Positions 12,901 to 25,500 of a stretch of 64,000 nt of DNA are shown here, piece by piece. Source of the stretch: Ascidia mentula (taxonomy: Eukaryota; Chordata; Ascidiacea; Phlebobranchia; Ascidiidae). The notes below the pieces were generated by a model. It was given only the letters and a program-made list of their open reading frames with translations. It did not search any database and had not been told where the DNA came from. Location: assembly GCA_947561715.1 (NCBI GenBank), contig OX387200.1, positions 14,324,501 to 14,388,500 of the forward strand. Reading direction: 5' to 3'. A program made the translations under genes and the position numbers. The stretch's first letter is position 1. Each line of letters begins with the position of its first letter.

Positions 12901-15900
12901 CGCAATCCGCCTGTAAAAATAAAAACAAACGACGTTGAGCATGAATTATTTACAAGCAGGACTTGAATTGGTTTTCAGTTATTGTTGTCGGTGCGGGTAT
13001 TGACCGCCTTGAAGTCAAAGTGCTTGTATTTCCACTAAGTCGGTGGTCGAAACCGATGGAAAAACAACTGCAAGTCCTTTCGGTGCAAAATGACCGCGCA
13101 ACTCGACCTGTCCGCCCATACTACGGAATACGTTTGAAGTAACAATCAAATGAGGGGACGCGATTCAAAATTGTCCATTGTTGTGCGCTTAGCGTTTCCA
13201 ACGAAAAACCATGTGACACATTGCATGCATGGCAAAAACAATTGACGATCTTTCAAAAGTAACCTACGTCGTGTGAGCGAGGTACATCGCCAGTAGCAAC
13301 AAGCGTTTGGTGATTGTGACCGAGAAGTGGAGAGCCAGCAGAAGGTTGGGGTGGCATGCGACGAGGCATGTTTGGTGAAGGTTGAACAAGCCGACTTGCA
13401 GCTAGTGATGGCGGGGAATTGGACGATCCCGACGCAATGTTGCGATTCTACCCAGGGATTTCAAATCAAAATTAGTTTTGGTTTTCTACCAGCTTCTCGA
13501 TAACCACTATTGGTTCTAAGCTGGTCCGTTCTCGTTAATTTTAATAACTTTAATGTGTATTCCGTTCACGTTATTTTTCACATATAACATAAAAATAAAT
13601 CATGCATGAATGTTCTACCAACAAAATGGATTTTTTATCCAAAACGTCGCATTTTGGACAAAGTAGCTTGGCAACAAGATTAACACCCATGTCGATGGTT
13701 TTCACTTTTGGACGCTCGTTAAACGAGATGTTTCCGGTCAAAACCAAATGCAGTCACAGTTATCTATGGTTATGGACTTACTGGGACAGGAACCCCGACT
13801 TCACCAAACAGATCTTCTTCATCGTCTTTACAATCGTTGATGGAGATACTACTTTCACCAATTTCGTTTTGCTTAGATCTGTCAATATACAGTGTTCATT
13901 TGCCGACATTTACTTGTGTTTTTTTATGCAAAACTCTCAAGAAAAAGTAATAGATGCCTTAATTCACACAGAAAAATTTACATCAGAAATTACATACTAA
14001 AATGAAACTAATGTTGCAAATAATTTAACAACCATTTGACTTGAAAGATTAACTCATGAATAATTCACAGGTCAGTGATTATGAAAGGCTTGTAAAATTA
14101 TTGACATTTGTTTGTAAAACTTTAATTACGATGGTAAATAATATTTCACCAACTAACTCAACATAACATTTTAATATTGTGCCACAAACAGTGAGATTGA
14201 TTAGGTGTATATTACTCAAGATTAAGGTAATCAGCATGGATAAGTCAGATTGAGCATCACAAAGCAACAAAATCCAATTGTAATCCTTACTTTGTGTCTT
14301 CACAACTGTTGTCAGTGCTGCTGCTAGTTTCCACACTTTCTTTTTGAAATGGTTCGATCACCACTGACTCTGTGTCTTTGATTTCACATCGACACCAAGG
14401 ACATGTAGGTATAGGAGAATGGTCCATGTCCTAACATAACGTAAGTAGTTTTGTATTTATTTCATTCTGCCAATTTCTTTAAAATTGTAAATGCTATTTT
14501 CAAAAGGTAACAGTGCCAGTGTAGCCAAATTACTCAAAGCTGCTTTCCTAACAAGTCAGAATGAGATAAGAAAATTATGCATGGGGGGCAGATTTGACTG
14601 AGCTACAGAAGCTCACTGGTGGGAGTTTGCATATTTGAAAAGGTTAAGTGTCAGAAGTGCATTAATCAAAAACATTTAGAATAATTCCTTAGAGAGTAGA
14701 ATCTTGTCATTCCAAGTACTAACATACCTGCCATGATTCTAGACATGATCGACAAATTAGATGTCCACATGGTTCTATTTTTACATTCTTGTTGTTTTCC
14801 GCACATATCTTGCAGAGTTGGAACGTGGAGCCCATTTCACAGTAAAGCTCATACTGTTCTTGACTGACAAGAATGTGTTCTTCTTCCTCATCTGGCACAA
14901 GTAAGGAAGTGAGATCTGGGTTTGCTGGTCGACCATCAGGAAATAGATAGCTGAAATGTAAAACAAAGTTTACATTTTAACTTGTGCCTTTCCCTAAAAA
15001 CAGCAGACAGGGATGTTTGGTTGTTACATCTATAAGGTTTTTACGAAGTCAACTCCATAATCTTTGAACAGGAGGTCAATATGATAGATAGAACTCCTAA
15101 GTGTATATGTTTAATTTATTCTGCTATAACGGACTATTCAAATTGTTGTGGTCATTTCTATCATTGAGGCAAATACATGGTTTCAATTACATCACAGCTT
15201 GTACAATACTCATTTTAGTAGTGCCAACAAAACAGCGTAATACAATACTCATTAATATGCACATCAGCTAGACTTTCAAAGAATTTATTATCAGTAAAAT
15301 GCAAAAGACCTAAGCCATCAGAATGATGTATTTCTGAGAAACATTACTGACTGAAAGTTATTTTCTTTCTTTTTATTATTCTGCAGCAACACTTCCGAAA
15401 ATAAACATACTACTGATAAACGTTACTCTTATTCAATTTTTTTTGCAGTTCTGAACATGGTTTAATGCATTATAACCTAAAATTAAACATTATGTAGTTA
15501 TAAAACATTGGGACATAATGGTCTTTTTGTGGAAATCAGGACACCTGAACCCAGTTACCCACAATTTGGGTTCTGTGCCTTTGCAAGCATTCGACAGTAA
15601 AATTTCTAACAGGAAACTTGTACATACTACAATTTGCATGGACTGCAGGGCAAAAAAAAGTTATCACATATAAAAGTAGAATGACCTGGTCATACAGCTG
15701 GTTCAGGATATTTAGTAGATATGTACTGAAAGTTAAATGCTACATAACAGCACACTTTGCCCCACAGTGTTGAATATGTAAGGCACCTAATATAAAGAGG
15801 TAACTGTGGTAGTCTTACTGGTAATGTGTAATTGTGCATTTGTTCATTATTTCAGCACACTGTGTGGGATAAATAGATACTGGCTAGTAAGGCAAACACA

Positions 15901-18900
15901 CTCCACACAGTTAAAGTGAAAGTAAACAAAGCCAAAGAGTTATTTCTAGCTCTTTACCCTGAGATTTGCCCCTACGTAAAAGGAAACAGACACAATGAAC
16001 ATGTCCCCATGCAAATGCCAAATAAAAAATTAATATAAAATAAATAAGTTAAGTATACACAAATATTAATGGTTATAACCAGCTCTTGCACAAAATGAGT
16101 TAAAAATATAATAACAATGCCTTTAACCACAGGTGCAATAAATGTATGACCACGAACTTGTTGGACAATCATTAGACATGGCGTTAAATTTATTTATTTA
16201 ATTAATTAATTATTAAAAAATATTCTGAATCAGAAATTACATGCACTTACAATCCTTCCTTGCATCCATCTATAAGTGCCTGACATAAAGACTTGTTCTG
16301 GGGAATGGTTTGTAGTATTTGTCCATCCACTGTAACATAACCAACTGCCCATTGGCCGAGCCTTGTACAGCTCAAGCGAAAAATGTAGCTAAAAAATGAA
16401 TGAATTGGTAGTGCATTGCTAAACTATCAGACACTGGAATCAATACAAGGGGCATCTAAACACGGTATAATTAATGCCAACAAATTTATTCACTTTTGTT
16501 AATCATTTAAACAAATTGGTCACATAATATACAAAAACATCTGATACAGTTATTCTATATATGACACAAGCAAGAACAGACCTGCCAGGTTTGTTAAGAT
16601 ACTTTTGAAGACGTGCTTTAACTTCATCATAGGTGAGAAAAGCCATGTATCCAGGGTGTGTTACAGCAAGAACATTCCAGTTCTTGAGCAGTGTTGACCA
16701 TGGCTGCAACACAAACGCATAGCAAGGTTCAGCCTTTAAAATATCATCCAACAGAAAAGTTTGAATGTAACATGTTTAAGAAAAGAACCATCGAGGTCTA
16801 AGAAATTGAGAAGGAAGCTAATTATCAGTCTAACACGGCCCTCTAATACATCCTCTTTAGCTAGTATACAGTAGGTGTGCAGAAATAAACAGTCTATACT
16901 TTGGTTTGGCCTTAAATAAGTAGTGTCATTTATGATATGACTCATTCCCTGCACATGATTCATGGTCTACAGTAGAGTTGACAGCTTCACAGAAGGCAAG
17001 CTATCTTAACGCGGAAGCAAACGTACTGCCCACAAACGGAGAGCAGTGAACTTGTATCTACTTTTGTTCAATTAATTACTGGTCATTCTTATATTCTTTA
17101 CATTCACACTGCTTAAATGCTTTTAGCTTTCAGGAAAAAAAATGACCTATGGATACAACGTATTTAAAAAAAATACAAATAAGGGAATCTTGTTAGTTTT
17201 TTACCAAACTGGGTGAAAGAAAGGGCATGCCAGTGCATTTTTATTTCAACAAGACCATACAAGGTGAAGGCAATCTGTGTCCAGCTTTTTTTGCAACAAT
17301 GTTATAGTCATGTCTTTAACTTCCTCATATGACATCACACAGAACCATTTAAAAACTAATCGAAAAACGTATAAATATATGTAATTCATATGTTTTCAAT
17401 AAATAAATAAATAATATTACCTGAAATAATCTTGTAAAAACATCAAATTCAAAGTTAGAAATGTAGTCATTGCATACAAGGTCTATAGTAGATTTTAATG
17501 CTATACATTCCAGGCCTGATGAGATGGTATGAACTTTATTTAGCTCTTGGCGAAAGGTTTTCCATGGTACTATGGACCTAAAAGACACAAGTCATGTACT
17601 GAAAAGTGCTCATTGTTCATGATGAGTTTGAATGGTGCCTGTAAACTTAAGTTACACCATGTTTAACATCAAACCTGGTTCCAAAGGTATTACGCCAGAA
17701 CTGGGCAGCCTCAGATTTCGTTATTCTGTATTCATCACCAATAAATCGACCATCAGGGAATTCAGCTTTCAACTCAGCCAACATGTGACTGAACATCAGG
17801 GACAGCTTTGTCAGACTCCGCCTCTGTTGTGAAGTTTCATCAAACATTCGCTCCCTGCCATCTTTGAACAACTTTATTGCCTGAAATTTGAGAATATGTT
17901 ATTTTTGATTGAGTTACATTAACATTTTTAAGCACTGTTTTTAATTAGAGTTTACCAGATAATGGCAAACAGGACGTCACAGCAAATATGTATTATTTAT
18001 ATAAACAATTTTATTTATGTGAATGTCAAACAGCATCCTAACCTGTTTACATTTCTTCATCAAATTATCAAGAAATATTCGAAAATATTCACAGTCATTC
18101 AAAACTTGCAACCTGTCTTCATATCTGAAAAATATCATGTTTCAAAAAAACTAATTTTCCAACACAATGGCACAATGGAGTTAAAACTGTTATCAAAAAT
18201 GTATATGTTTTATATATACCATACATATCATATGGGTGTATTTTCTTTACAGGCTTACCTGGACATAATTAATCGCAAGTGGGTATAAGTATCAGGAAGT
18301 ATGTCCAGAATATATGGAGGGCTGTTTTTAAGATTCATTTTTGATTGATGGCAAAACTTTGCAACCTGTGTAATAGAAAAAACTTGTAACATATACTTTT
18401 TAAGTGGTTTTAAAGGGTTAGTTCATAAAAAAATTACTACTTTTGACCACATGCTAACCACAAGACTTACTTTGTCCATTAGTTTTGAAGTTTTGTCAAT
18501 ATATTTCTTGTCTATGACCACACGTTGGTGATGTGGGGCTGAATCGTTCAGTGCACCATGCAACCTGCATTGAACGAGTAATTTATATTAACCTGTTTTT
18601 AAGGAACACGCATCAAAATAAAACTACCACCAACAGTAGAAGTTCCAAGTGAACTATTATTACACCACATTTTTGAATCATTACTCATGTAACATACTTT
18701 TAAAGTTTTTTATTTATAAAATAAACTATGTGGTATTACACATTACAAATTTAATAAAGTAGTGTCAGCATTCCTTTTTCTTGTGTTTTTTACGTTTCTG
18801 ATGCATGTTTGTGTGCCCATCATTACTCTGAGGAAGCCTAGCTGAATAGCGATAAAACGTCAGCGAACAAAAATATATGTTTGATTGTGAATTATTTAAA

Positions 18901-19095
18901 AAGAACAAATTAATTGAAATTAATAAAGCAGGTCTATGTATCATTACCTCTAGGTTTTTGAAAATCAGTTTTTTAATATATATTTGTTTTTAAATTTAAA
19001 AGGTGAAGAATTTTTTCTGGATCAACAATGTTGACAAGTGTTTTAAAAAATGAATATTTATTTAACATGTGTTCTTACCCCCGAATGTGAGTCAT
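9951..19095 (-). CDS. CBL: CBL-family E3 ubiquitin-protein ligase, 19 exons
   Basis: Ubiquitinates activated tyrosine kinases and other phosphotyrosine proteins for down-regulation. Exons: 19079-19095, 18471-18564, 18259-18365, 18043-18124, 17675-17880, 17421-17577, 16582-16703, 16251-16388, 14728-14950, 14291-14430, 13782-13878, 13268-13447, 12843-12910, 12680-12743, 12314-12380, 12187-12245, 11063-11283, 10499-10801, 9951-10134. The sum is 2529 nt (842 aa). Order: short N-terminus; TKB module (four-helix bundle, EF hand, SH2 with [13 protein letters not shown]) to about residue 310; linker [12 protein letters not shown] with Tyr343 in the place of the regulatory Tyr371 of human c-CBL; RING from Cys353 (CKIC...CGH...C..C) finished in the next exon by CPWCRCE; Ser/Pro-rich tail with PPRP and PRPP motifs for SH3 partners; C-terminal UBA ([14 protein letters not shown]). 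It resembles c-CBL/CBL-B rather than CBL-C because of the long tail and UBA. The exons at 12187-12743 are supported by phase and composition more than by homology, and some may be alternative. Confidence 0.95.
18828..18864 (+). other. Hammerhead-like core motif in CBL intron 1, probable retroelement tail
   Basis: The stretch begins CTGAGGAAGCC and ends AAAACGTCAG. It resembles the degenerate CTGANGA ... GAAAC core with a short stem between, seen in the terminal repeats of many invertebrate Penelope-like elements. Here the second half reads TAAAAC instead of GAAAC, so ribozyme activity is doubtful. No coding part of an element is attached. Confidence 0.3.
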
Positions 19096-20189
19096 TATAT
19101 TTATTCTGGGTGTTCCTCTGTGTGATTGTTGTGTTTCGTTTGGAACGCCAGTTGTCATCATTCTTGGTGTTAGTGTATATCAACTTTGATATTTAAAAAT
19201 CAATGTGTCCATTTCAACGTACAATTTCTAAAACTAATTGTATTACATTTATCCCTGTCATACACTATTTTCAAGTTTTTATGGTTTAACACTGATTCAA
19301 AGTTGTATGGCTTCTGGGGGTTGATAAGCGAGTTTTGTCTGGCTTGACAAACGTACAAATACGACATTAAAACACGTTGAACAAACACGCAACATGTAGA
19401 ACAATAAACAAAAAAATCCAGGCAAAACAATGAAGAAAAATATATATTACTTTAAATTAAACATATAACAAATCAAGAATAAATATGCAAGCAATTACTA
19501 AGAAAAATAGGATTTCGGTTTGAATCTGAACGTATAAATATTACTTCAGAAGCAAGTGAACAAATTTTACAAGAACTTGTTTTTTTTTCAATACTCACAA
19601 CAACTACGTCACCTAAGTGTATACAGCAGAGAAAAGCTAATGATTTCAGATAATAAGAGTTGACCACAAAGACGGTTGACATCACACCACACTCCTACAC
19701 AGCATGACGTCATTGAATATCGTATCACGCAAAAAAAGAACAGAGTTAAATACTAAATCCTTACCCCTATTTTACATACAAACTGGCCTTTTCAGTGTCA
19801 CAATATTGTCAAATAAATTATCAACGAGGTTTCACAAAGGAAAACGCTTCTGCCGAAGTGAAAAACTTATTCCAGAGAGCAAGCTGAATCATTCAACCGA
19901 AACCATGTAGGTGTAATTTTTTGTTATGGAAATGTACCTTTTTAGTGCTGGTTACAGAAAGTTGTCTGGAAGCGTTGTTTCAAAAATTATTGCATTCTTG
20001 TATGTGCAAAAAAGCCATAATATTGGAGAGCTGCAGACAGGGTGTGTACACGCACTGTTTCGACCTGTAAGTTCTCATCAGTGCAGCTGTTGAGTGGCAC
20101 TGTGCTAGCTTCTACACTAGCAGGCACACTAAATTCCACTCTGTGGTACCGTTCCGGTCATCGTCGATCTTGCATTCTTTTTTTCAAAG
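19096..20189. other. Intergenic region upstream of CBL
   Basis: The CBL promoter and 5' UTR should lie at the low end. No other gene is supported. Short open frames on both strands have no recognisable domain. Confidence 0.45.
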
Positions 20190-20906
20190 ATGTGGACCAA
20201 ACTAACCCGGACTCGCAACATAATTTTCAGGTCCATTGAAGCTTTAAAACCACCAGCGGTAAATCGTTTTATTTCGAGACCAGTTCTACCTTGGATGGAA
20301 GGAAAAGCAAATGAAATTATTTGTTTGGACGATGCAGCATTGTCGTACAGTGCCATGCATCTTGTTGCTCTAAACCAGTGGTTTCCAAAGTGGGCTCCAG
20401 CGCCCCTCTAGGGGCGTTTGCAATCCTACGGGGAGCGCTGAAGACTGAATGGGCGATTTGGGGGGCGCTTGGTGACATGGCAAATTTTCTCTTACAGCGT
20501 AATAAGTGCGTGTTTCCCAACCGGTGGTACGTTTACCACTAGTGGTATGCGAGCACCTTTCCGTAATTTTCTTAGCTTATGCTTGGTGGAACGTGCGTTC
20601 ATCGCATTCACTACTCTTTTAGATGGAAAAACAAATCGTCTTGATATCGACAATTGAGGAGAGTTACGATTGTTTTTGTCCGACATGAAACCTAATATTG
20701 AGAAATTGGTGTCATTGCACCAACCTCACCCATCGCATTAATTGACAAGCAACAAATAAATTCGTTGTGTTTTTGTCTGTTCTGTTGGGCGTTGTTATAT
20801 GACTAAGGTGTTTGTGGGCGGTACAGAAAAAAGTTTGAGAAACACTGCTCTAAACTTTCGGAGAAGTGTGCGGAATCGTATAGTTGGCAAAGGAGTGGAG
20901 ATATGA
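20190..20906 (+). pseudogene. Unidentified open frame interrupted by a hAT element
   Basis: An open frame begins at ATG 20190, two codons after a possible in-frame context following a TTTTCAG at 20225-20231, and reads to 20375, where a hAT element interrupts it at a codon boundary. After the element and its duplicated 8 bp (20848-20855) the same frame continues for 16 codons to a TGA at 20904. I do not recognise the product; a weak resemblance to the N-terminus of AMP-binding acyl-CoA synthetases is not enough to name it. It may be a decayed exon or chance coding potential. Confidence 0.2.
20376..20847. mobile_element. Non-autonomous hAT element, 472 bp, with perfect 8-bp target duplication
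   Basis: Left end CAGTGGTTTCCAAAGT and right end, read inverted, CAGTGTTTCTCAAACT form hAT-type terminal inverted repeats. They are flanked by the identical octamer CTCTAAAC at 20368-20375 and 20848-20855. The 8-bp duplication length is diagnostic for hAT. The interior lacks a recognisable transposase. A second hAT-like end sequence (CCCAACCGGTGGTACG) occurs internally near 20517, suggesting a composite or deleted progenitor. Confidence 0.88.
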
Positions 20907-22375
20907 AGACAGACTCATGGCGAAAACGCAAAGAGCCTAAACGTCTTTACTTATTGCTTGACAAATGATGCCCACATTCACAGACCCAACAAAAAGAAGG
21001 CTGAAGCCCATTACGCCTCTAACGCGGCTTGAATGCTTTGGTACAATATTTTTACTCGGCTCTACCCCTTTTTATGCCCTGTATATGCTTAAAGCATTGG
21101 CAAACATTTTAGCAAGATGTTATCATTCGATGTGGTGCTATGAGTAATTTCTAAAATGTTTTGCTAAATTTCAGTTTATAAAGAACGCTTTTAATTTTTC
21201 AGAAATTATCGGCAGACTTTAAACGTAGCCTGAAAAAAAAACAGGAAATCGGACAAAGTATTGGGTCCTGGTAATCGTGGCATGCAGGTGCAGCTATGCA
21301 AGTTTTTTTTTTATCCATGCTATGGTACTCGTGGCATGATACCTAACCTAAGATATAAGTTATTTCTTCATACAAAAACAGGTAGCCTATAGCATATTTA
21401 TTGTTAGGGATGCGCCAGACCGAATTAATCCGAATATTAGCCTAGTAGGTCAGGCTATTTGTAATATTAGGACGACCGAGATGGATTGTACAATTCGAAT
21501 AAATGACATAAAAATAGAGTTGTGTCGCCAAAAAACACACACAAAATAGCCTACATATTTTTTTTTTGGGGGATGGATATTTTCTCAAGAAAACTCGTTT
21601 CTTTCGAAGTGTTGTAACATACATACACAAAAATAGCCGAATTGTAACAACTGCTCGAACCTCAAATTCGCTCCAGCAACAGCACACGTCTTCTCTCAAT
21701 CGTTGCATTGTGACATCCTCGCATCCTTCTATATTGTGACAGAGGACAGAACACAAGGTGGACATTTCCCGCCGGCGAAACTTATTTGAACAGTAATACC
21801 AATATGGGTTTCAGTTAGTTTAGCTAGGGCATGATGGGTATCTCAGGTCATAAACATTTACGCTTTTCATTAAACTTTTCCACAATCAGCAGAAGCAATG
21901 ATACTTGTCATGTCTGTTATTTTAAAGTAGCATATGTGATATGTTTAACTGGTTTTGCCATTTCAAATGGTTATTGTTGGTCGTAGGCTAAGTCCAATGT
22001 AATTTTGGCAAATGCTTTATTGGGTCGAATTCCAACTGATTATATGACAGTCGCTTTGATTTGTCAGGAATTGCAATATTTAAAAAGAGTCTTAATCACT
22101 AAACATTCTGCTTTATGTCAGTACTAGTTAGCGGTTATAAATGAATTTCTTCTTTGCGAATTTTTGCTCGATTGTACTAATTTTCGATCGGACTGTTCAG
22201 CCATATCTACAACCTGATTGTTACACATGGAATTTGAGTTCTGAGTAAAACAGCACGAGCTGTAAAGAGAAATATTTCAACAAAGGAAAATTTAGCACGT
22301 CGAGTCTCAAACTTTTCGGTTTCACGACATATACTATGTTCGACTCTTAAATCAAATATTCGGTCGAAGTTAACC
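20907..22375. other. Intergenic region between the hAT insertion and ALDH4A1
   Basis: Nothing here is supported as a gene. Open frames (for example 21442-21765 minus) are short, AT-rich and without recognisable motifs. Confidence 0.45.
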
Positions 22376-22381
22376 TTTATT
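22376..22381 (-). terminator. Poly(A) signal AATAAA for ALDH4A1
   Basis: A canonical hexamer on the minus strand, 136 nt past the ALDH4A1 stop codon, at a normal distance for a short 3' UTR. Confidence 0.6.
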
Positions 22382-22516
22382 AACTTAAATGGGAGTAAAT
22401 ACATTTTGTGTAATTAGGTAACTTTTTTTCACAACGGTGACGAAATCAAAGCACTTCTTGGGCGGCAATAACTGAACTTACATGATACATGATGGAAGGT
22501 AAAAAAACTGTAGGAA

Positions 22517-25500
22517 CTATTCCATAGAAGGATATCTCCATTCTTTTAATGGAACTTTTGATCTCTTCACTGCTTGAGGCGATGCCCATTTTAAAACGTA
22601 ATGTGGGCCACCAGGTTTGTCATTAGTTCCAGATTTTCGTGACCCACCAAACCACTGTTGCCCAACCACAGAGCCAGTAGACTTGTCATTGATGTAGAAG
22701 TTTCCAGCAGAATTGCGTAGAAGTGCCCTTGCTTCTTCCACAACATTTCTGCAAGTTTATTTGGTTTATGTATGTTTCTGTTCACTAGTCCCTAAAAAAT
22801 ATATAAAAAAGATGCATACTCATCCTTGGAAAAGACAGACCCGGTCAACCCATAAACAGATGTAGAGTCTATAAGTTTTAAAATGTCCTTGTACTTGTCA
22901 TCCTCGTACACATAACATGAAAGAATGGGCCCAAATATTTCCTGAATAAATTATTAGTTACAAATGTGCATTGAACACTTCCGAATAAAAACATTACTTC
23001 ACCTCTTTCATGAGTTTATCATCAGGCTGTTTGCATTCTACAATGGTCGGTTCAACAAAGTAGCCCACACTGTCATCACATTTTCCACCCGCAAGAACAT
23101 TTACATCCTTCGAGTTGTTGGCATGATCAAGGTATTGTTTATTGCGATCAAATGATGCTTTGTCAATTACCGCAGAAAGGAAAACCGACATATCATCAGC
23201 CTATCAAGAAATAGGAGTAGTAATAAAGTTTGGATTATTTACCAAGTATGAAGTGTAACTTGAACTCACGTTGCCAAGTTTTACTTGCTTGACAGTGTCA
23301 AGCAGTCCTTGTTTAACTTCTGGCCACAGTGATTTTGGAATGTAGGCACGAGAACATGCAGAACACTTCTGACCACCAAACTCGAAAGCAGACCGAATAG
23401 TGCCATTGACAACACTAGAACCACACAAATATTTGCAATAAAATTTCCTGTGCTGTTTGGAAAGGGTTAGGTACATAGGCGCCAAGTACAGGGTTGTAAC
23501 TATTTTGGGGGTGCCGCACTCCTGTTTTTTTTCAAACGCACATGAGCGGAAACCTAATAAATTTACGCGCGTTTATACAGGACAATATAAACTTTTTGTT
23601 CAAGAAACGTCACAAATAACACGTACCAAACTATTCGTTCGTAAAACTTGTAACAAGCTGTGGGTCAATGACTGTTCAAGTGCACAGCCAATACGCTAAC
23701 TACGGCGACTTTTAAAGAGGGTATACATCTACCAACCTTTGTAAGCAATGGTCTTATACAAAATGCTTTCGCTGGGTTTTGTAGCTAACAAATAACAACT
23801 TTAACATGCACCGAAAATCCACATCGAGTTAAATTTTCCACTGTTGACAAACACAGGACATTTTGCCCGGTCACGTTGTTACAATGGGGTTGCCTATGTG
23901 TAAACCGCTTTCGCGTTGCAGAACTAAGGTAAGGGAGTGTTTGTTAAACTCGTTGCAAACAGTAATGTTACGCAATGCGCAAGACTTCTTTCATACGGTA
24001 ATTAGCGCTCCGGCGCAATTCGTAAACCTCGACCACAAGCAAACGAAAATTAGTCTAAAAGCGAAAAAATTATTGAAAACATTTGAACCCAAACTCCTGA
24101 ATACGCTTATGACGTCATAGATTTGATGACATCCCAAGAATTTACCAAACCTAGCGCCTATGGTAAGTTTATTAAATATTCTCAATTTTGTGGTTGCATT
24201 AAATCAGCCATACAGGCAAATAAACGTTACATCAAAAAGTTTACATTTCCTTTACCTGTGGCAAGATCTTACCTCTCAACATCTGCTGATGAATGAACAA
24301 AGTGATAGTTTTTTCCACCACATTCACCTCCCAATCGTGGAAAAGTCCGATACTTTTGCAAATTTTCACCAACTTGCTTCCAAAGCCTTGTGAATGTTCT
24401 GTGAAAAAAAGATATGCATGTATACAGTGGCGGATCTAGGGGGGGGGGGTGTTTAGGTGTCAGAACACCCCCTCTCAGCATTTTGGCACATTATTTTGTG
24501 GGTCGTGTAAGTGCGATTAATTTCCCGCTACACTGGAACAAACACTACGTTCGTCTCCGATGTTTCGCAACCTTATAAGTTTATTCATTTCTGCTACAAT
24601 TTCAATACAGAAGCCGCACTCTGTAAGAGTTGTATTTGTTTGACAAAATTGCACCATGATGTATATATGTTGGTTTGACACATATGCAGATAAAGACACA
24701 AGCACCATTGCAATAATAAGTGTCTGACACCAAATTCAATTAAATCTAAAAATCTCTGCATTTTCCTGTTTTATATACTTTGACACAAACTTTAATTGAA
24801 ATGTTGTGTCATGTCAATTGTTCGCAACTAAGCAATAAAATTGAATTTGTTAATGGGTGTTTCTTCTAAACAGGATAGGAAAGCCAAAGCTATTATGCTG
24901 TTAACCATCCTCAGTAGATGTTTCGTACACTGCTACATGCATCACCACATGCAGCAGTGTTCGAAATGTCTATTAAGGATGAATAACAGCATAATAGCTT
25001 TCTATTTCCTGTTTAAAATAGTTCACTCCAAGTTTTTTGCACCTAGGTATTTCTTCCATTACGAACTTTTTATTATTTATTCTTGCACTTGTTCAAGACT
25101 TACGGTACACTTCCAGTAAAGTTTATTCCTGCCAAATGTTCTGATGATGTTACAGCATCACCAAATGTTGGTCCGTCGGCTGGTAAAAATTGTATGACAC
25201 CTGGTGGTAGACCACACTCACACAGGGTCTCATACACAACCCAACTTGCCAACATTGCTGTGTCACTTGGCTTCCACAGAACGACATTTCCCTGTAGAAA
25301 ATGCACATTATTGTTTTAAATGTAAGATGTATGTTTACTACTTGACCTTACCATCATGGCAGGAGTTCCAGCCAAATTCCCCCCAATTGCTGTGAAGTTG
25401 AATGGTGAAATGGCAGCAACAAAGCCCTAATAAAGTTGTTCCAAGTTACACTTAGCAAGGCATGACTGCAAAATATTGATTCGAAAAAATTCACACAGAC

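Noticed and set aside
24868..25014. Hairpin as a canonical pre-miRNA
   Set aside because: The arms are too long and the loop too small for a typical animal miRNA precursor, so it is kept as an inverted repeat only.
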